The translations under genes were made by a program, and so were the position numbers. The notes beneath the pieces were generated by a model. That model ran no database searches and was not told the DNA's origin. It saw only the letters and a list, made by a program, of their open reading frames with translations. This document shows positions 28,279 to 37,602 of a DNA stretch of 64,000 bases, in pieces. Within the stretch, counting starts at the first letter, position 1, and each line of letters opens with the position of its first letter. This stretch comes from Geodermatophilus saharensis (GTDB taxonomy: Bacteria > Actinomycetota > Actinomycetes > Mycobacteriales > Geodermatophilaceae), in contig NZ_FZOH01000012.1 of assembly GCF_900188205.1 (NCBI RefSeq), positions 38,046 to 102,045 of the forward strand, in the 5' to 3' direction.

Positions 28279-29085
28279 CTACGGGCGGGGCAGCGCCAGC
28301 GGCACCGGCCGCTTGGGGGCCCGCCCGTCACCGGAGGACCGGCCGCGCAGCCGACGGGCGATCCACGGGGCGACGAAGCCGCGCACCCAGGCGGCCTCCT
28401 CGGCCAGCGCCGCCCGCAGCGCCCGCGGCGGCGCGGGCGGCAGCGGGGTGCGCCAGTCGCCGGCACCGTCGGCAGGGACCGGGACGCCGAGCGCCGCGGC
28501 GGCGGCCAGCGCGGTGCGGCGGTGCCCCTCGGCGGTGAGGTGGATCCGGTCGCTGTCCCACAGCCGCCAGTCCAGCAGCCAGTCCGCGCCCCACTGGTCG
28601 AGGACGACGGCGCCGTGCCGAGCCGCGATCGACCACAGCGAGGCGTTGAAGACCGCCACCCGGCCGCGGGTGCGGCGGATGATCGGCGTCAGCCGCGGGT
28701 CGACGCCGGTGGCCAGCAGCACGTCGGCGCCGTCGGCGCGGAAGCCGGCCACCGCCTCCTCCAGCGCGGCGGCCAGCCGGTCGGGGTCGGCGCCGGGGCG
28801 GAGCAGGTCGTTGCCGCCGGCGACCAGGCTGACCAGGTCCGGCCGGGCGGCCCGCGCGACGGGCACCTGCTCGGCGAGCACCTGCGGCAGCAGCCGGCCG
28901 CGGACGGCGAGGTTGGCGTACTCCAGGTCGACGCCGGGCTGCGTGGCCGCCAGGTGCCCGGCGAGCCGGTCGGCCCAGCCGCGGTACTCGCCGGGACGGT
29001 CCGGGTCGGGGTCGCTGAGCCCCTCGGTGAAGGAGTCGCCGAGGGCGACGTAGCGGCGCCAGGAGGTGCGGGTCGGGGCGGGCAC
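28279..29085 (-). CDS. SGNH/GDSL hydrolase
   Basis: 268 residues. The four SGNH blocks are seen: GDSFTEG (nucleophile Ser), Gly in NLAVRGR, SLVAGGNDLL (Asn), and DRIHLTAEGH (Asp and His). There is no signal peptide, so it is a cytoplasmic esterase, lipase or deacetylase of unknown substrate. The C-terminal 60 residues are Pro/Arg-rich. It is 43 bp downstream of the NAD kinase gene on the same strand and may share its mRNA. Confidence 0.88.
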   Translation of the reverse strand: MPAPTRTSWRRYVALGDSFTEGLSDPDPDRPGEYRGWADRLAGHLAATQPGVDLEYANLAVRGRLLPQVLAEQVPVARAARPDLVSLVAGGNDLLRPGADPDRLAAALEEAVAGFRADGADVLLATGVDPRLTPIIRRTRGRVAVFNASLWSIAARHGAVVLDQWGADWLLDWRLWDSDRIHLTAEGHRRTALAAAAALGVPVPADGAGDWRTPLPPAPPRALRAALAEEAAWVRGFVAPWIARRLRGRSSGDGRAPKRPVPLALPRP

Positions 29086-29128
29086 GGACCCACTGCAGCA
29101 CGCGAGGCGGGCGCGCGGAGCACCGGGG

Positions 29129-30043
29129 TCAGGCCGGCGGCGGGTCCTCCTGCAGCCGCTCCTGCAGCTCGGGCGGCAGGAACTCCAGCAGCTCGCCGGG
29201 CAGGAACGGCAGGTCGAGCAGCGACAGCTTGGCCCGGCTGCGCGCCGCCGAGCGCGAGCCCTCGATGCGGACCAGCTGCCCGGCGCCGGGCCGGTAGGTG
29301 ACGACGACGGCGTCGCCCGGTGCCAGCCGCGGCCCGAGGACGCCGTCGAGCTCGATGGCCGGGGAGCCGCTGCTGATGGTGAGCGCCAGGGTCTCGCGGG
29401 GGCCGAGCAACACCGTGCGCGAGATGCCCTGCGCGGGCGCGGCCGGGGTGAGCAGGATGCACTCGACCTCGGGGCTGACGACCGGGCCGCCGGCGGCGTA
29501 GTTGTAGGCGGTCGAGCCCTGCGCGGTCGCCACGATCACCGCGTCGCAGCGCACGTGGGCGTAGCGCATGCCGCCCACCGCCAGGTCGGCGGTGACCATC
29601 CCCTCCCCCGGGACGCGGGCCAGCACGGCGTCGTTGAACGCCGGCCACTCGTGCTCGCCGTGCTGCACCACCAGGCAGCCGCGGGACTCGGTGTGCACCC
29701 GGCCCTCGGCCATCGCGGCCAGCGCCTCGCCGAGCTCGCGGCCCTCGACCTCGGCGAGGAACCCGAGGTGGCCGAGGTTGACGCCGAGCACGGGCACCGG
29801 CCGGGCGCTGACCAGCCGCATCGCGCCGAGGATGGTGCCGTCGCCGCCGAGGGCGATGATCCCGTCGGCGGTGCCGGCCAGCTCCTCCGGCGTCACCGCG
29901 CTCACGCCGGTCAGGCCCAGCCGCTCGACGTCGGCCCGGTCGGCGAGCAGCTCGACGTCGGTGCCGGCGGTCCACGCGGTGACCTGCCCGACGGCGGCCG
30001 AGGAGTCCCTGGTCGGGTGCAGGACCAGGCCGAGGCGGGCCAC
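29129..30043 (-). CDS. NAD kinase family protein
   Basis: 304 residues. The kinase motif GGDGT is at 66-70, with VLGVNLGHLGFLAEVE and ATAQGSTAYNYAAGGPVVSPEV matching the substrate and Gly-rich regions of NAD kinases. It phosphorylates NAD to NADP in the cytoplasm. The usual NE motif reads FNDAV here. The typical nadK neighbours tlyA and recN are absent, so this may be a second copy. Its GTG directly follows the TGA of the flavin disulfide reductase gene (TGAGTG), implying an operon. Confidence 0.85.
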   Translation of the reverse strand: MARLGLVLHPTRDSSAAVGQVTAWTAGTDVELLADRADVERLGLTGVSAVTPEELAGTADGIIALGGDGTILGAMRLVSARPVPVLGVNLGHLGFLAEVEGRELGEALAAMAEGRVHTESRGCLVVQHGEHEWPAFNDAVLARVPGEGMVTADLAVGGMRYAHVRCDAVIVATAQGSTAYNYAAGGPVVSPEVECILLTPAAPAQGISRTVLLGPRETLALTISSGSPAIELDGVLGPRLAPGDAVVVTYRPGAGQLVRIEGSRSAARSRAKLSLLDLPFLPGELLEFLPPELQERLQEDPPPA

Positions 30044-31465
30044 TCAGCCGCGCCAGGTCTCGAGCAGCCGCAGCCAGACCTCGCTGACCGTGGGGTAGGC
30101 CGGGACCGCGTGCCACAGGCGGCCGATCGGTACCTCCCCGACGACGGCGACCGTCGCCGCGTGCAGCAGCTCGGCGACCGCCGGGCCCACGAAGGTCACC
30201 CCGAGCAGCACCTCCCGTTCGGGGTCGACGACGGCGACGGCCGTCCCCTCGTAGCCGTCGGCGAACAGCTCGGCGCCGGCCACCGACCCGATCGGGTACT
30301 CGACGACGCGGTGCGGCAGGCCGGCGTCGCGCGCCTGGGCGCTGGTCAGGCCGACGGAGGCCACCTGCGGGTCGGTGAAGACCACCGAGGGGGTGGCGGC
30401 GTGGTCGGCGGTGGCGGTGTGCGGTGACCAGTCCCCGGCGCGCACCTCCTCGCCGCGGGCGCGGGCGACGATCGCGGCGCCGGCCTGGCGGGCCTGGTAC
30501 TTGCCCATGTGGGTGAGCAGCTGCCGGCCGTTGACGTCGCCGACGCCGTAGAGCCACGGCACCCCGCGCACCTGCAGGGTGTCGTCGACGTCGAGGTACT
30601 CGCCGGGCTCGAGGCCGACCGTCTCCACCCCGATGCCGGTGGTTCGGGCGCGCCGGCCGGTGGCCAGCAGCACCTCCTCGCCGCGCACCTCCTGGTCGGC
30701 GGCGGTGAGCACCACCTCGTCGCCGTCGCGGCGGGCGGCGGTCACGTCGACGTCGAGGCGGACGTCGACGCCGCGGTCGCGCAGCGAGGCCAGCACCGCG
30801 TCGCTCGCCTGCGGCTCGGCCTCGGGCAGCAGCCGCGGCATGCGCTGCACCAGCGTCACCCGCGACCCCAGGGCGTGCCACGCGAAGGACAGCTCGCAGC
30901 CGACGTAGCCGCCGCCGAGGACCACCAGGCTCCGCGGCGGCGTCTTGGCCCCGGTGGCCTCGCGCGGGGTCCACGGCCGGACGTCGGCCAGGCCCGCCAC
31001 CGGCGGCACCATCGCCTCCGACCCGGTGCAGACGGCGACGGCGTGCCGGGCGGTCAGCCGAGTCCCGCCGCCGTCGGGGCCGGTGACGACGACGGAGCGC
31101 TCGCCGTCGAGCCGGGCGGTGCCGCGCAGCAGGTCGATGCCGGCGCCCTCCACCCAGGCGACCTGGTCGGAGTCGTCCCAGTGGTGGGCGAAGGTGTCCC
31201 GCCGCTCGAGGGTCGCGGTGACGTCCAGCTCCCCGGTGACCGCGGCGGCCGCGCCGGAGACCGCCCGCACCTCGTCGAGCGCCTCGGTGCCGCGGATGAG
31301 CGCCTTGCTGGGCATGCACGCGTAGTAGGAGCACTCGCCGCCGACGAGGTGCTCCTCGACCAGCACCGCGGACAGCCCGCCCCGGACGACGGTGTCGGCG
31401 ACGTTCTCCCCGGTCGAGCCCGCTCCCAGCACGACGACGTCGTAGGTCCCGTCTGCGCTGCTCAC
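30044..31465 (-). CDS. NAD(P)/FAD-dependent disulfide oxidoreductase (dihydrolipoyl dehydrogenase-like)
   Basis: 473 residues. FAD-binding GAGSTGENVA, redox-active cysteines Cys45 and Cys50 in GGECSYYACMPSK, NAD-binding VVLGGGYVGCELS, and the second FAD motif LYGVGDVNG are all present. At the C-terminal dimer interface the usual catalytic His-Pro is replaced: AYPTVSE reads Tyr where lipoamide dehydrogenases have His. It may therefore act as a quinone, thiol or metal reductase instead. GTG 31465 gives the family N-terminus. It is coupled to the NAD kinase gene downstream. Confidence 0.85.
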   Translation of the reverse strand: MSSADGTYDVVVLGAGSTGENVADTVVRGGLSAVLVEEHLVGGECSYYACMPSKALIRGTEALDEVRAVSGAAAAVTGELDVTATLERRDTFAHHWDDSDQVAWVEGAGIDLLRGTARLDGERSVVVTGPDGGGTRLTARHAVAVCTGSEAMVPPVAGLADVRPWTPREATGAKTPPRSLVVLGGGYVGCELSFAWHALGSRVTLVQRMPRLLPEAEPQASDAVLASLRDRGVDVRLDVDVTAARRDGDEVVLTAADQEVRGEEVLLATGRRARTTGIGVETVGLEPGEYLDVDDTLQVRGVPWLYGVGDVNGRQLLTHMGKYQARQAGAAIVARARGEEVRAGDWSPHTATADHAATPSVVFTDPQVASVGLTSAQARDAGLPHRVVEYPIGSVAGAELFADGYEGTAVAVVDPEREVLLGVTFVGPAVAELLHAATVAVVGEVPIGRLWHAVPAYPTVSEVWLRLLETWRG

Positions 31466-31521
31466 CGGGCCATCCTGGCGGGTGTGGTCGACTGGCCGCC
31501 ATGCCTCCAGGAGCAGGGCCC

Positions 31522-32016
31522 GTGTCGCCGTCCGACTTCGCCACGGCCCTGCGCCAGTACCCGGCCGGGGTGGCGCTGCTGACGGTCCGCGACGACATCG
31601 ACGACGTCGGCACGACGGTGACCTCGGTGACCAGCGTGTCGGCCGACCCGCCACTGGTCGCCGTCGGGCTGGCAGCCGACGGCTACCCCGCCGAGGTGCT
31701 CGAGGCGGTCGGCACCTGCGCGCTGACCGTGCTCGCCGCCGGGCAGGCGATCCTCGCCAGCCGGTTCTCCTCCGCCGGGCGGCCCTCGGCGCGGCACCTG
31801 CTGGAGTCGGTGCCGTGGTCGCGGGCGCCCGGCAGCGGCGCGATCGTCCTGGACGGCGGCGTCGTCGCGCTGGACTGCCGGCTCGACCGCCTGGTGCCGG
31901 CCGGTGACCACGTGCTGGCGCTGCTCGCCGTCGAGGCGGTGCCGGTGCTGCACGACGGCGCCGCTCCCCTGCTGCGGCTGCGCGGCCGCTACGTCGACAC
32001 CCCTAGCGGCCATTAG
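31522..32016 (+). CDS. Flavin reductase family protein (FMN-binding split barrel)
   Basis: About 164 residues of the flavin-reductase fold: FATALRQYPAGVALLTVRDD, TSVTSVSADPPLVAVGLA, and SRFSSAGRPSARHLL. It probably supplies reduced flavin to a monooxygenase or oxidoreductase. GTG 31522 has AGGAG eight bases upstream; ATG 31501 would add seven residues. It is divergent from the disulfide reductase gene, with about 56 bp between starts. Confidence 0.83.
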   Translation: MSPSDFATALRQYPAGVALLTVRDDIDDVGTTVTSVTSVSADPPLVAVGLAADGYPAEVLEAVGTCALTVLAAGQAILASRFSSAGRPSARHLLESVPWSRAPGSGAIVLDGGVVALDCRLDRLVPAGDHVLALLAVEAVPVLHDGAAPLLRLRGRYVDTPSGH

Positions 32017-32031
32017 CGCGACAAAGGCACC
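32017..32031 (-). repeat. Dispersed copy of the 1092-1106 repeat motif
   Basis: CGCGACAAAGGCACC immediately follows the flavin reductase stop codon and is the exact reverse complement of 1092-1106. It is one half of the palindromic core of the 43-bp array. Confidence 0.6.
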
Positions 32032-32070
32032 GGTCCCGTGCAGGTGGGACGAGGGATAGCGTGCGGGGCG

Positions 32071-34674
32071 ATGAGCGAGCCGCAGACCCCCGTGCCGTCC
32101 GCGCTGCGGCGTGCGCTCGCGCGCGCCGAGCGGGGCGTGACCCTCGACGCCGGTGAGGCGGAGACCCTGCTCTCGGCCCGCGGGCTGGCCGAGGGCGAAC
32201 CGCTGGACCGGCTGCTCACCGCCGCCTCCCGGGTGCGTGACGCCGGGCTGGCCTCGGCCGGGCGCCCCGGCGTGGTCACCTACAGCCGCAAGGTCTTCAT
32301 CCCGCTCACCCACCTGTGCCGCGACCGCTGCCACTACTGCACGTTCGTCACCACCCCGGGCCAGCTGCGCCGCGAGGGGAGGGCGCCCTACCTCTCCCCC
32401 GACGAGGTGCTCCGGATCGCCCGCGACGGCGCCGCGCTGGGCTGCAAGGAGGCGCTGTTCACCCTCGGCGACCGCCCCGAGGAGCGCTGGCCGGTGGCCC
32501 GCGAGTGGCTGGAGGCGCACGGCTTCGACTCCACCCTGGCCTACCTGCGGGCCATGGCGATCCGGGTGCTGGAGGAGACCGGGCTGCTGCCGCACCTCAA
32601 CCCCGGCGTGCTGACCTGGGAGGAGGTCCAGCGGCTCAAGCCGGTGTCGGCGTCGATGGGGATGATGCTCGAGACCACGGCGACCCGGCTGTGGTCCGAG
32701 CGCGGCGGCCCGCACTTCGGCAGCCCCGACAAGGAGCCCGCCGTGCGGCTGCGAGTGCTGGAGGACGCCGGCCGCTCCGCCGTCCCGTTCACCACCGGCG
32801 TGCTGCTCGGCATCGGCGAGACGCCGGCCGAGCGGGTCGACGCCGTCCTGGCGATCCGCGCCGCCCACCAGCGGCACGGGCACGTGCAGGAGGTCATCGT
32901 CCAGAACTTCCGCGCCAAGCCGCGCACCGCGATGGCCGCCCACGACGACCTCGCGCTGCAGGAGTACGTGGCCGCCGTCGCCGTCACCCGGCTGCTGCTC
33001 GGCCCGGCCGCGCGGGTGCAGGCGCCGCCGAACCTGTCCGACTCCACCGAGCTCGGGCTGCTGCTGCGCGCCGGCGTCGACGACTGGGGCGGGGTCTCCC
33101 CGCTCACGCCCGACCACGTCAACCCCGAGCGCCCCTGGCCCAACACCGACAAGCTGGCCGCGCTGACCGCCGAGGGCGGGTTCACCCTGCGCGAGCGGCT
33201 GGCCGCCCAGCCGCGGTACGTGCTCGAGCCCGAGCCGTGGCTGGACCCGCGGGTGCGCCCGCACGTGGCCGCCCTCGCCGGACCCGACGGGCTCGCCGTC
33301 GAGGGCCGGGTCCCGGCCGGGCTGCCGTGGCAGGAGCCCGACGAGGCGTGGGTGTCCTCGGGGCGCACCGACCTGCACGTCGAGGTGGACACCGTCGGGC
33401 GCACCGGCGACCGGCGCAGCGACTTCGACGCCGTCTACGGGGACTGGGCCGACCTGCGTGCGCGCACCGAGCGGGCCCGCGACGGCTCCTCCACCGCGCT
33501 GGCCGCCGGTGACCCCGAGGTGGCCGCCGCGCTGCGCGCCGCCGAGCGCGACCCCGCGGGCCTCACCGACGCGCAGTACCTCGCGCTGCTCGGCGCCGAC
33601 GGTCCCGATCTCGAGGCGCTCGCCGCGCTGGCCGACGACGTCCGCCGCGACACCGTCGGCGACGACGTCACCTACGTCGTCAACCGGAACGTCAACTTCA
33701 CCAACGTCTGCTACACCGGTTGCCGGTTCTGCGCGTTCGCCCAGCGCCGGACGGACGCCGACGCCTACACGCTGTCGCTGGCCGAGGTCGGCGACCGGGT
33801 CGACCGCGCGTGGGCGGCGGGTGCGACGGAGATCTGCATGCAGGGCGGCATCCACCCCGACCTGCCCGGCTCGGCCTACCTCGACCTGATCGGCGAGGTG
33901 AAGCGCCGGCAGCCGGACATCCACCTGCACGCGTTCAGCCCCATGGAGATCGTCAACGCCGCCGCCCGCACAGGGCTGTCGTTCGAGGACTTCCTCGTCG
34001 CGGCGCGGGAGGCCGGGCTCGACTCGGTGCCGGGCACGGCGGCGGAGATCCTCGACGACGACGTCCGCTGGGTGCTGACGAAGGGCAAGCTGCCCGCCGC
34101 CACCTGGCTGGAGATCATCGGCACCGCGCACCGGGTGGGCCTGCCGACGACGTCGACGATGATGTACGGCCACGTCGACACCCCCGCGCACTGGGTCGCA
34201 CACCTGCGCACCCTCGCCCGGCAGCAGGACGAGACCGGCGGCTTCACGGAGTTCGTGCTGCTGCCCTTCGTGCACCACAACGCGCCGATCTACCTCGCGG
34301 GCGTCGCCCGGCCCGGGCCCACCGTGCGGGAGAACCGGGCGGTGCACGCCGTTGCCCGGCTGCTGCTGCACGGGCGCATCCCGAACGTCCAGACGTCGTG
34401 GGTCAAGCTCGGCGAGGCCGGCACGCGGGCGGTGCTGCAGGGCGGGGCCAACGACCTCGGCGGCACGCTGATGGAGGAGACGATCAGCCGGATGGCCGGC
34501 AGCGAGAACGGCTCGCTGAAGACCATCGCCGAGCTGGAGGCCATCGCCGCGGCGGTCGGCCGGCCCGCCCGCCAGCGCACCACCGACTACGGCATGCCCT
34601 CGGCCGAGCGCCTCGCCACCGCGCGCTCCGACGCCGGCCGCCGCGCGCTGACGTTGTCCATCACCCCGGTCTGA
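32071..34674 (+). CDS. fbiC: 7,8-didemethyl-8-hydroxy-5-deazariboflavin (F0) synthase FbiC
   Basis: 867 residues, the actinobacterial fusion of CofG and CofH. Two radical-SAM domains each have a CX3CX2C cluster motif: Cys83/87/90 in CRDRCHYC and Cys547/551/554 in CYTGCRFC. It makes the F420 chromophore from tyrosine and the flavin intermediate. ATG 32071 lies eight bases after TAGCGT (32057-32062), so the transcript is probably leaderless; an ATG 33 bases upstream-frame extension is not supported. No fbiA or fbiB is nearby. Confidence 0.95.
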   Translation: MSEPQTPVPSALRRALARAERGVTLDAGEAETLLSARGLAEGEPLDRLLTAASRVRDAGLASAGRPGVVTYSRKVFIPLTHLCRDRCHYCTFVTTPGQLRREGRAPYLSPDEVLRIARDGAALGCKEALFTLGDRPEERWPVAREWLEAHGFDSTLAYLRAMAIRVLEETGLLPHLNPGVLTWEEVQRLKPVSASMGMMLETTATRLWSERGGPHFGSPDKEPAVRLRVLEDAGRSAVPFTTGVLLGIGETPAERVDAVLAIRAAHQRHGHVQEVIVQNFRAKPRTAMAAHDDLALQEYVAAVAVTRLLLGPAARVQAPPNLSDSTELGLLLRAGVDDWGGVSPLTPDHVNPERPWPNTDKLAALTAEGGFTLRERLAAQPRYVLEPEPWLDPRVRPHVAALAGPDGLAVEGRVPAGLPWQEPDEAWVSSGRTDLHVEVDTVGRTGDRRSDFDAVYGDWADLRARTERARDGSSTALAAGDPEVAAALRAAERDPAGLTDAQYLALLGADGPDLEALAALADDVRRDTVGDDVTYVVNRNVNFTNVCYTGCRFCAFAQRRTDADAYTLSLAEVGDRVDRAWAAGATEICMQGGIHPDLPGSAYLDLIGEVKRRQPDIHLHAFSPMEIVNAAARTGLSFEDFLVAAREAGLDSVPGTAAEILDDDVRWVLTKGKLPAATWLEIIGTAHRVGLPTTSTMMYGHVDTPAHWVAHLRTLARQQDETGGFTEFVLLPFVHHNAPIYLAGVARPGPTVRENRAVHAVARLLLHGRIPNVQTSWVKLGEAGTRAVLQGGANDLGGTLMEETISRMAGSENGSLKTIAELEAIAAAVGRPARQRTTDYGMPSAERLATARSDAGRRALTLSITPV

Positions 34675-35109
34675 ACCCGGCGGGAGCAGGGATCGCGCGA
34701 CGGCTCCTCTCGCCTGCATCGCTCCTGCTCCGAGCGGCTCCATCTGCGTCGTCGCGCCACCGGAGCGGCGGCGCGGTGGAGCCATACCGTCAGCGCCTGG
34801 CCGGACGACCGGTGAGTCGCGTCGGGTGTCGGCCCGTAGGCGGAGCTCGAGGACACGACCTCGGAGGCGGGCTCAGGGAAACCTGCACGCCCTGCGGGAT
34901 GCCTCCGTCTCCTCCGGCCGTGATCCCCGCGGGATCGTGGCTGTGGAGCCGCGGGACCGTGGCCGTGCGCGGCACCCGAACGTGAGGAGTCCGGTGACAT
35001 CGCGTTGACGCCGCGGTGACGCTCTCGGGGCACCATCCTGCCCCGAGCGTCTGAAGACGACGCGAGGCCCCCGGGCAGGTGGTCGTTCGATGACGACAGT
35101 GGACGCTTC
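34675..35109. other. 435-bp intergenic region at left edge of an accessory island
   Basis: No convincing gene. It contains GGAGCAGG/CCTGCTCC (34683-34690 with 34724-34731), a possible fbiC terminator; a GATCCC-CGC-GGGATC inverted repeat around 34922-34936; and a hairpin at 35018-35051 (nine paired bases plus four after a 2-base bulge) just before the next gene, either a terminator or a leader structure. No att site or tRNA fragment was recognised. Confidence 0.45.
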
Positions 35110-36324
35110 ATGAGTCCGTATCTCCCCGTGCTTTACGCACTGGTCGGGGCTCTGGCCGGCGGAGCCTTCTCCTACTGGCTCCAGCGGCCTCGTGTCGTGC
35201 TCGTCGTGGACAACATCCGCCTCACCGCCGACTTCTCCAGCGACCGGGAACAGACGAAGGTCAACCAGGCTCTCGGCCAGTTGCTGACGCAGTACGAGCG
35301 AGATCTGGGATTTCAAGCCATCGCGAGCAAGGGATCGGCGACGGAACGAGAGTACGTCGAGGCCCTGGTGAAGGCCACAGCCGCCCTAGAAGACGAGATA
35401 CACTACCTCCTGCCGCGCGTGCTCGATACTGCTCAACAGTTCCGCGACCATCTCCTCAGCGAGGACTATGACTTGGCGGGCCAGACCTTCGCCCGCAACT
35501 CCGACATTCTCTGGGATCCCTTCGCCGAAGCCTTTCTCCGAAGCCAGTTCGACCTCCTCCCCCAGGGATGGGGCGACAAGCTCCCTGATCCACCCGACGA
35601 GCGGACGTCGGAGGGCACGTACCACCGGATTCGATGGCATTCGAATCCTGACTACTACAGCGTAGAGATGCCCGGAGCGTTCCACGCCCGGTTCGTGATC
35701 CGAGGTCCGGGACTGAAGAGCCTCGCATTCCGCCTAGCCAGTGCACTCGCCACGCGAAACAGATCCGAACTCTTCGCAGTGGCACTCAAGTTGCGAACCA
35801 TCGCCCAGACGCGGATGAAGACGGCGGCCGACCTCGCCGCACTGGTAGCGCAAGAACTCGACCCCTACCGACGGTTCGTGGTCGAGGGGTTGGTTGGCAA
35901 TCCCGGACGATCCTCCTTCTCGGTGTCCAATCGCTCCAAGCTCATCGTCGAGATGCGGGGATATCGATCCCAGGCCGGAACCCTGTCGCGCGATGTCGAG
36001 ATGATGTTGACCTTGGGCACGGCTCCGGCTGGCGCAGTCGAGGGCACCATCGATTACTCCACACCAGTCATGGTGCAGCCCGGCCAGTCCCGCCGCTTCA
36101 CGTGTGTCTCGAGTCAGTACGCGAGGAACATGGAGGCAGCCGAGCAGTTGCTGAGGTCGTTCGAGGGCGGCGATCGGCAGTGCTATCTCGTGGTGGCGTC
36201 CATCAGGCGTCGGGGTGACTACCGGCCCATCTACTCCAGGCGTCTCCTGTTCCGCGATCTCGTCAACGCAGCGAAGCTGCCTCCTCGACGCTCCCTGACG
36301 AGGGGTGTCGTGCGGAGCAGATGA
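35110..36324 (+). CDS. Unrecognised membrane-anchored protein
   Basis: 404 residues, family not recognised. An N-terminal membrane helix (about 6-24, PVLYALVGALAGGAFSYWL) is followed by PRVVLVVDNIRLTADF, a mostly helical middle (about 50-130), and a C-terminal half rich in beta strands and arginine. There is no signal-peptidase site, so the bulk is probably cytoplasmic. Base composition is clearly lower in G+C than the neighbours, with many A/T-ending codons such as GAA, CAA and ATA, which suggests recent transfer. No strong ribosome binding site precedes ATG 35110. It may work with the next gene, also membrane bound. Confidence 0.7.
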   Translation: MSPYLPVLYALVGALAGGAFSYWLQRPRVVLVVDNIRLTADFSSDREQTKVNQALGQLLTQYERDLGFQAIASKGSATEREYVEALVKATAALEDEIHYLLPRVLDTAQQFRDHLLSEDYDLAGQTFARNSDILWDPFAEAFLRSQFDLLPQGWGDKLPDPPDERTSEGTYHRIRWHSNPDYYSVEMPGAFHARFVIRGPGLKSLAFRLASALATRNRSELFAVALKLRTIAQTRMKTAADLAALVAQELDPYRRFVVEGLVGNPGRSSFSVSNRSKLIVEMRGYRSQAGTLSRDVEMMLTLGTAPAGAVEGTIDYSTPVMVQPGQSRRFTCVSSQYARNMEAAEQLLRSFEGGDRQCYLVVASIRRRGDYRPIYSRRLLFRDLVNAAKLPPRRSLTRGVVRSR

Positions 36325-36539
36325 GAGCAGGGCGCCTTCGACTGCGGACCTCCAGCGGTCCTCGCGTCCCCGAGTGGGCCGCGCGAGGCGACACGCCGTA
36401 CGCCCGCGGTCGGGGACGGGCTGCCGACCCAGGCGTCCAGTGACGCGATGGTGACGACCCGGTGCAACTGTCGTCGGTGCTCGTCGCCCCGTCACCTCGG
36501 GCAGCCCGGCCCAGGGCGATCCATACGGCAGGAGGACCG

Positions 36540-37265
36540 ATGAGCACCTCGACCGGCGCGGCGAAGGCCGAGCCCCTGAACGACCTGACCTGGGCGGAGT
36601 CTGCGCAGGCCCTGGGACCCCGGATCGGCCTGGCCGATCTCCTCCAGTCACTGCAGTTGCTGGCCAAGGACGCGGACAGGGATGCGGCCGTCCAGAAGAA
36701 GTGGAGGGACGACACCCCGGCGTCCATGCAGGTCATCAGGTCGGGTGCACTCGGGATCACCAAGGGAGCAACAGCGTGGGTGGCCGGTGCCGGCGGTCTC
36801 GGGGCTGTGCTGTCCGCCGTCGCCGCTGCCTTGGCCGGGTTCTCCGCCCAAGCCGGCGAGGCCGTCGTCGCCACGCTGATCGGTGCGGCTGCGCTTACCT
36901 TCAGCGGGACGGCGATCGCATGTGCCATCTTCATCGCTGGGGACCTCCACGCCCGTGGGCAAGCCACGGCTGCACGGCACTCCGGCCGCGCCGAGGTGGC
37001 GTCGGCCTTCCTGCGGGCCACCTCCACCATGCCTCCGGGCGTCGAGGCCACCGCTGCGGCAGCGCGAGGAGCGGATCTGCGACAGCAGGTGCTGTTCGCT
37101 CTGGCCGCCTTTCCGGACAAGGTCCACTTCAAGACCGACGGCGACCAGAACTGGTCCCTCGCGACAGGTGCGAGACGACATGAGCGCTATGACATCCAGA
37201 TCCGGGACGCCGCCGGCAGCTGGACCGCGATCGGGGACGTCGTCGACTACACGACCAACCCCTGA
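36540..37265 (+). CDS. Unrecognised protein with a two-helix membrane hairpin
   Basis: 241 residues, family not recognised. A cytoplasmic-type N-terminus of 70 residues is followed by two closely spaced membrane helices (about 78-101 and 105-130, Ala/Gly-rich), a helical segment (HARGQATAARHSGRAEVASAFLRATS), and a C-terminal beta-rich part ending IGDVVDYTTNP. ATG 36540 has AGGAGG five bases upstream, the best ribosome site in this island. It is 215 bp after the other unknown gene; both are on the plus strand. Confidence 0.7.
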   Translation: MSTSTGAAKAEPLNDLTWAESAQALGPRIGLADLLQSLQLLAKDADRDAAVQKKWRDDTPASMQVIRSGALGITKGATAWVAGAGGLGAVLSAVAAALAGFSAQAGEAVVATLIGAAALTFSGTAIACAIFIAGDLHARGQATAARHSGRAEVASAFLRATSTMPPGVEATAAAARGADLRQQVLFALAAFPDKVHFKTDGDQNWSLATGARRHERYDIQIRDAAGSWTAIGDVVDYTTNP

Positions 37266-37602
37266 AGGGTCGGTGTCGACGGATACCGCGCCGTCGACGT
37301 CGCAGGCGGGGACGCGGGTGGTGGCCGGCCTCGGCGACAGCCTGCATCCGTGACCCGCCCGAGCCGCTGAGGGGAGCCCGGGGACGTGTCCTGGTTCGAC
37401 CGGGACCGGGAGGCACGGCGACGAGGGTCCCCGCAATCGTGGAGCGGCAGACGCCATCCCTCCGACGACCGGGACCGTGCCCGGTTCCACGCGAGTCATG
37501 TCGCCACGTCGCTCTGCTGCGGAGTTCCCTGGCGGGCGTCCCCGTCCCTGGCGTCCCACCGCTGCCCGGCCGATCCCAGCCGGGGCGAGGACCGGCATCG
37601 GA
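37266..37602. other. 337-bp intergenic region at right edge of the island
   Basis: Open frames on both strands here are Arg/Pro-rich and lack ribosome binding sites. I see no RNA gene, clear terminator or repeat. It separates the unknown membrane gene from the convergent TupA-like gene. Confidence 0.4.

Noticed and set aside
28689..31613. 974-residue minus-strand frame
   Set aside because: Out of frame with the disulfide reductase and NAD kinase, both complete; composition is shadow-like.
31462..34785. 1107-residue frame antisense to fbiC
   Set aside because: fbiC has all expected motifs; the antisense frame is low complexity and lacks a ribosome site.
34922..34936. GATCCC-CGC-GGGATC as an island attachment site
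   Set aside because: No matching copy was found at the right edge of the island, and short GC palindromes are common here.
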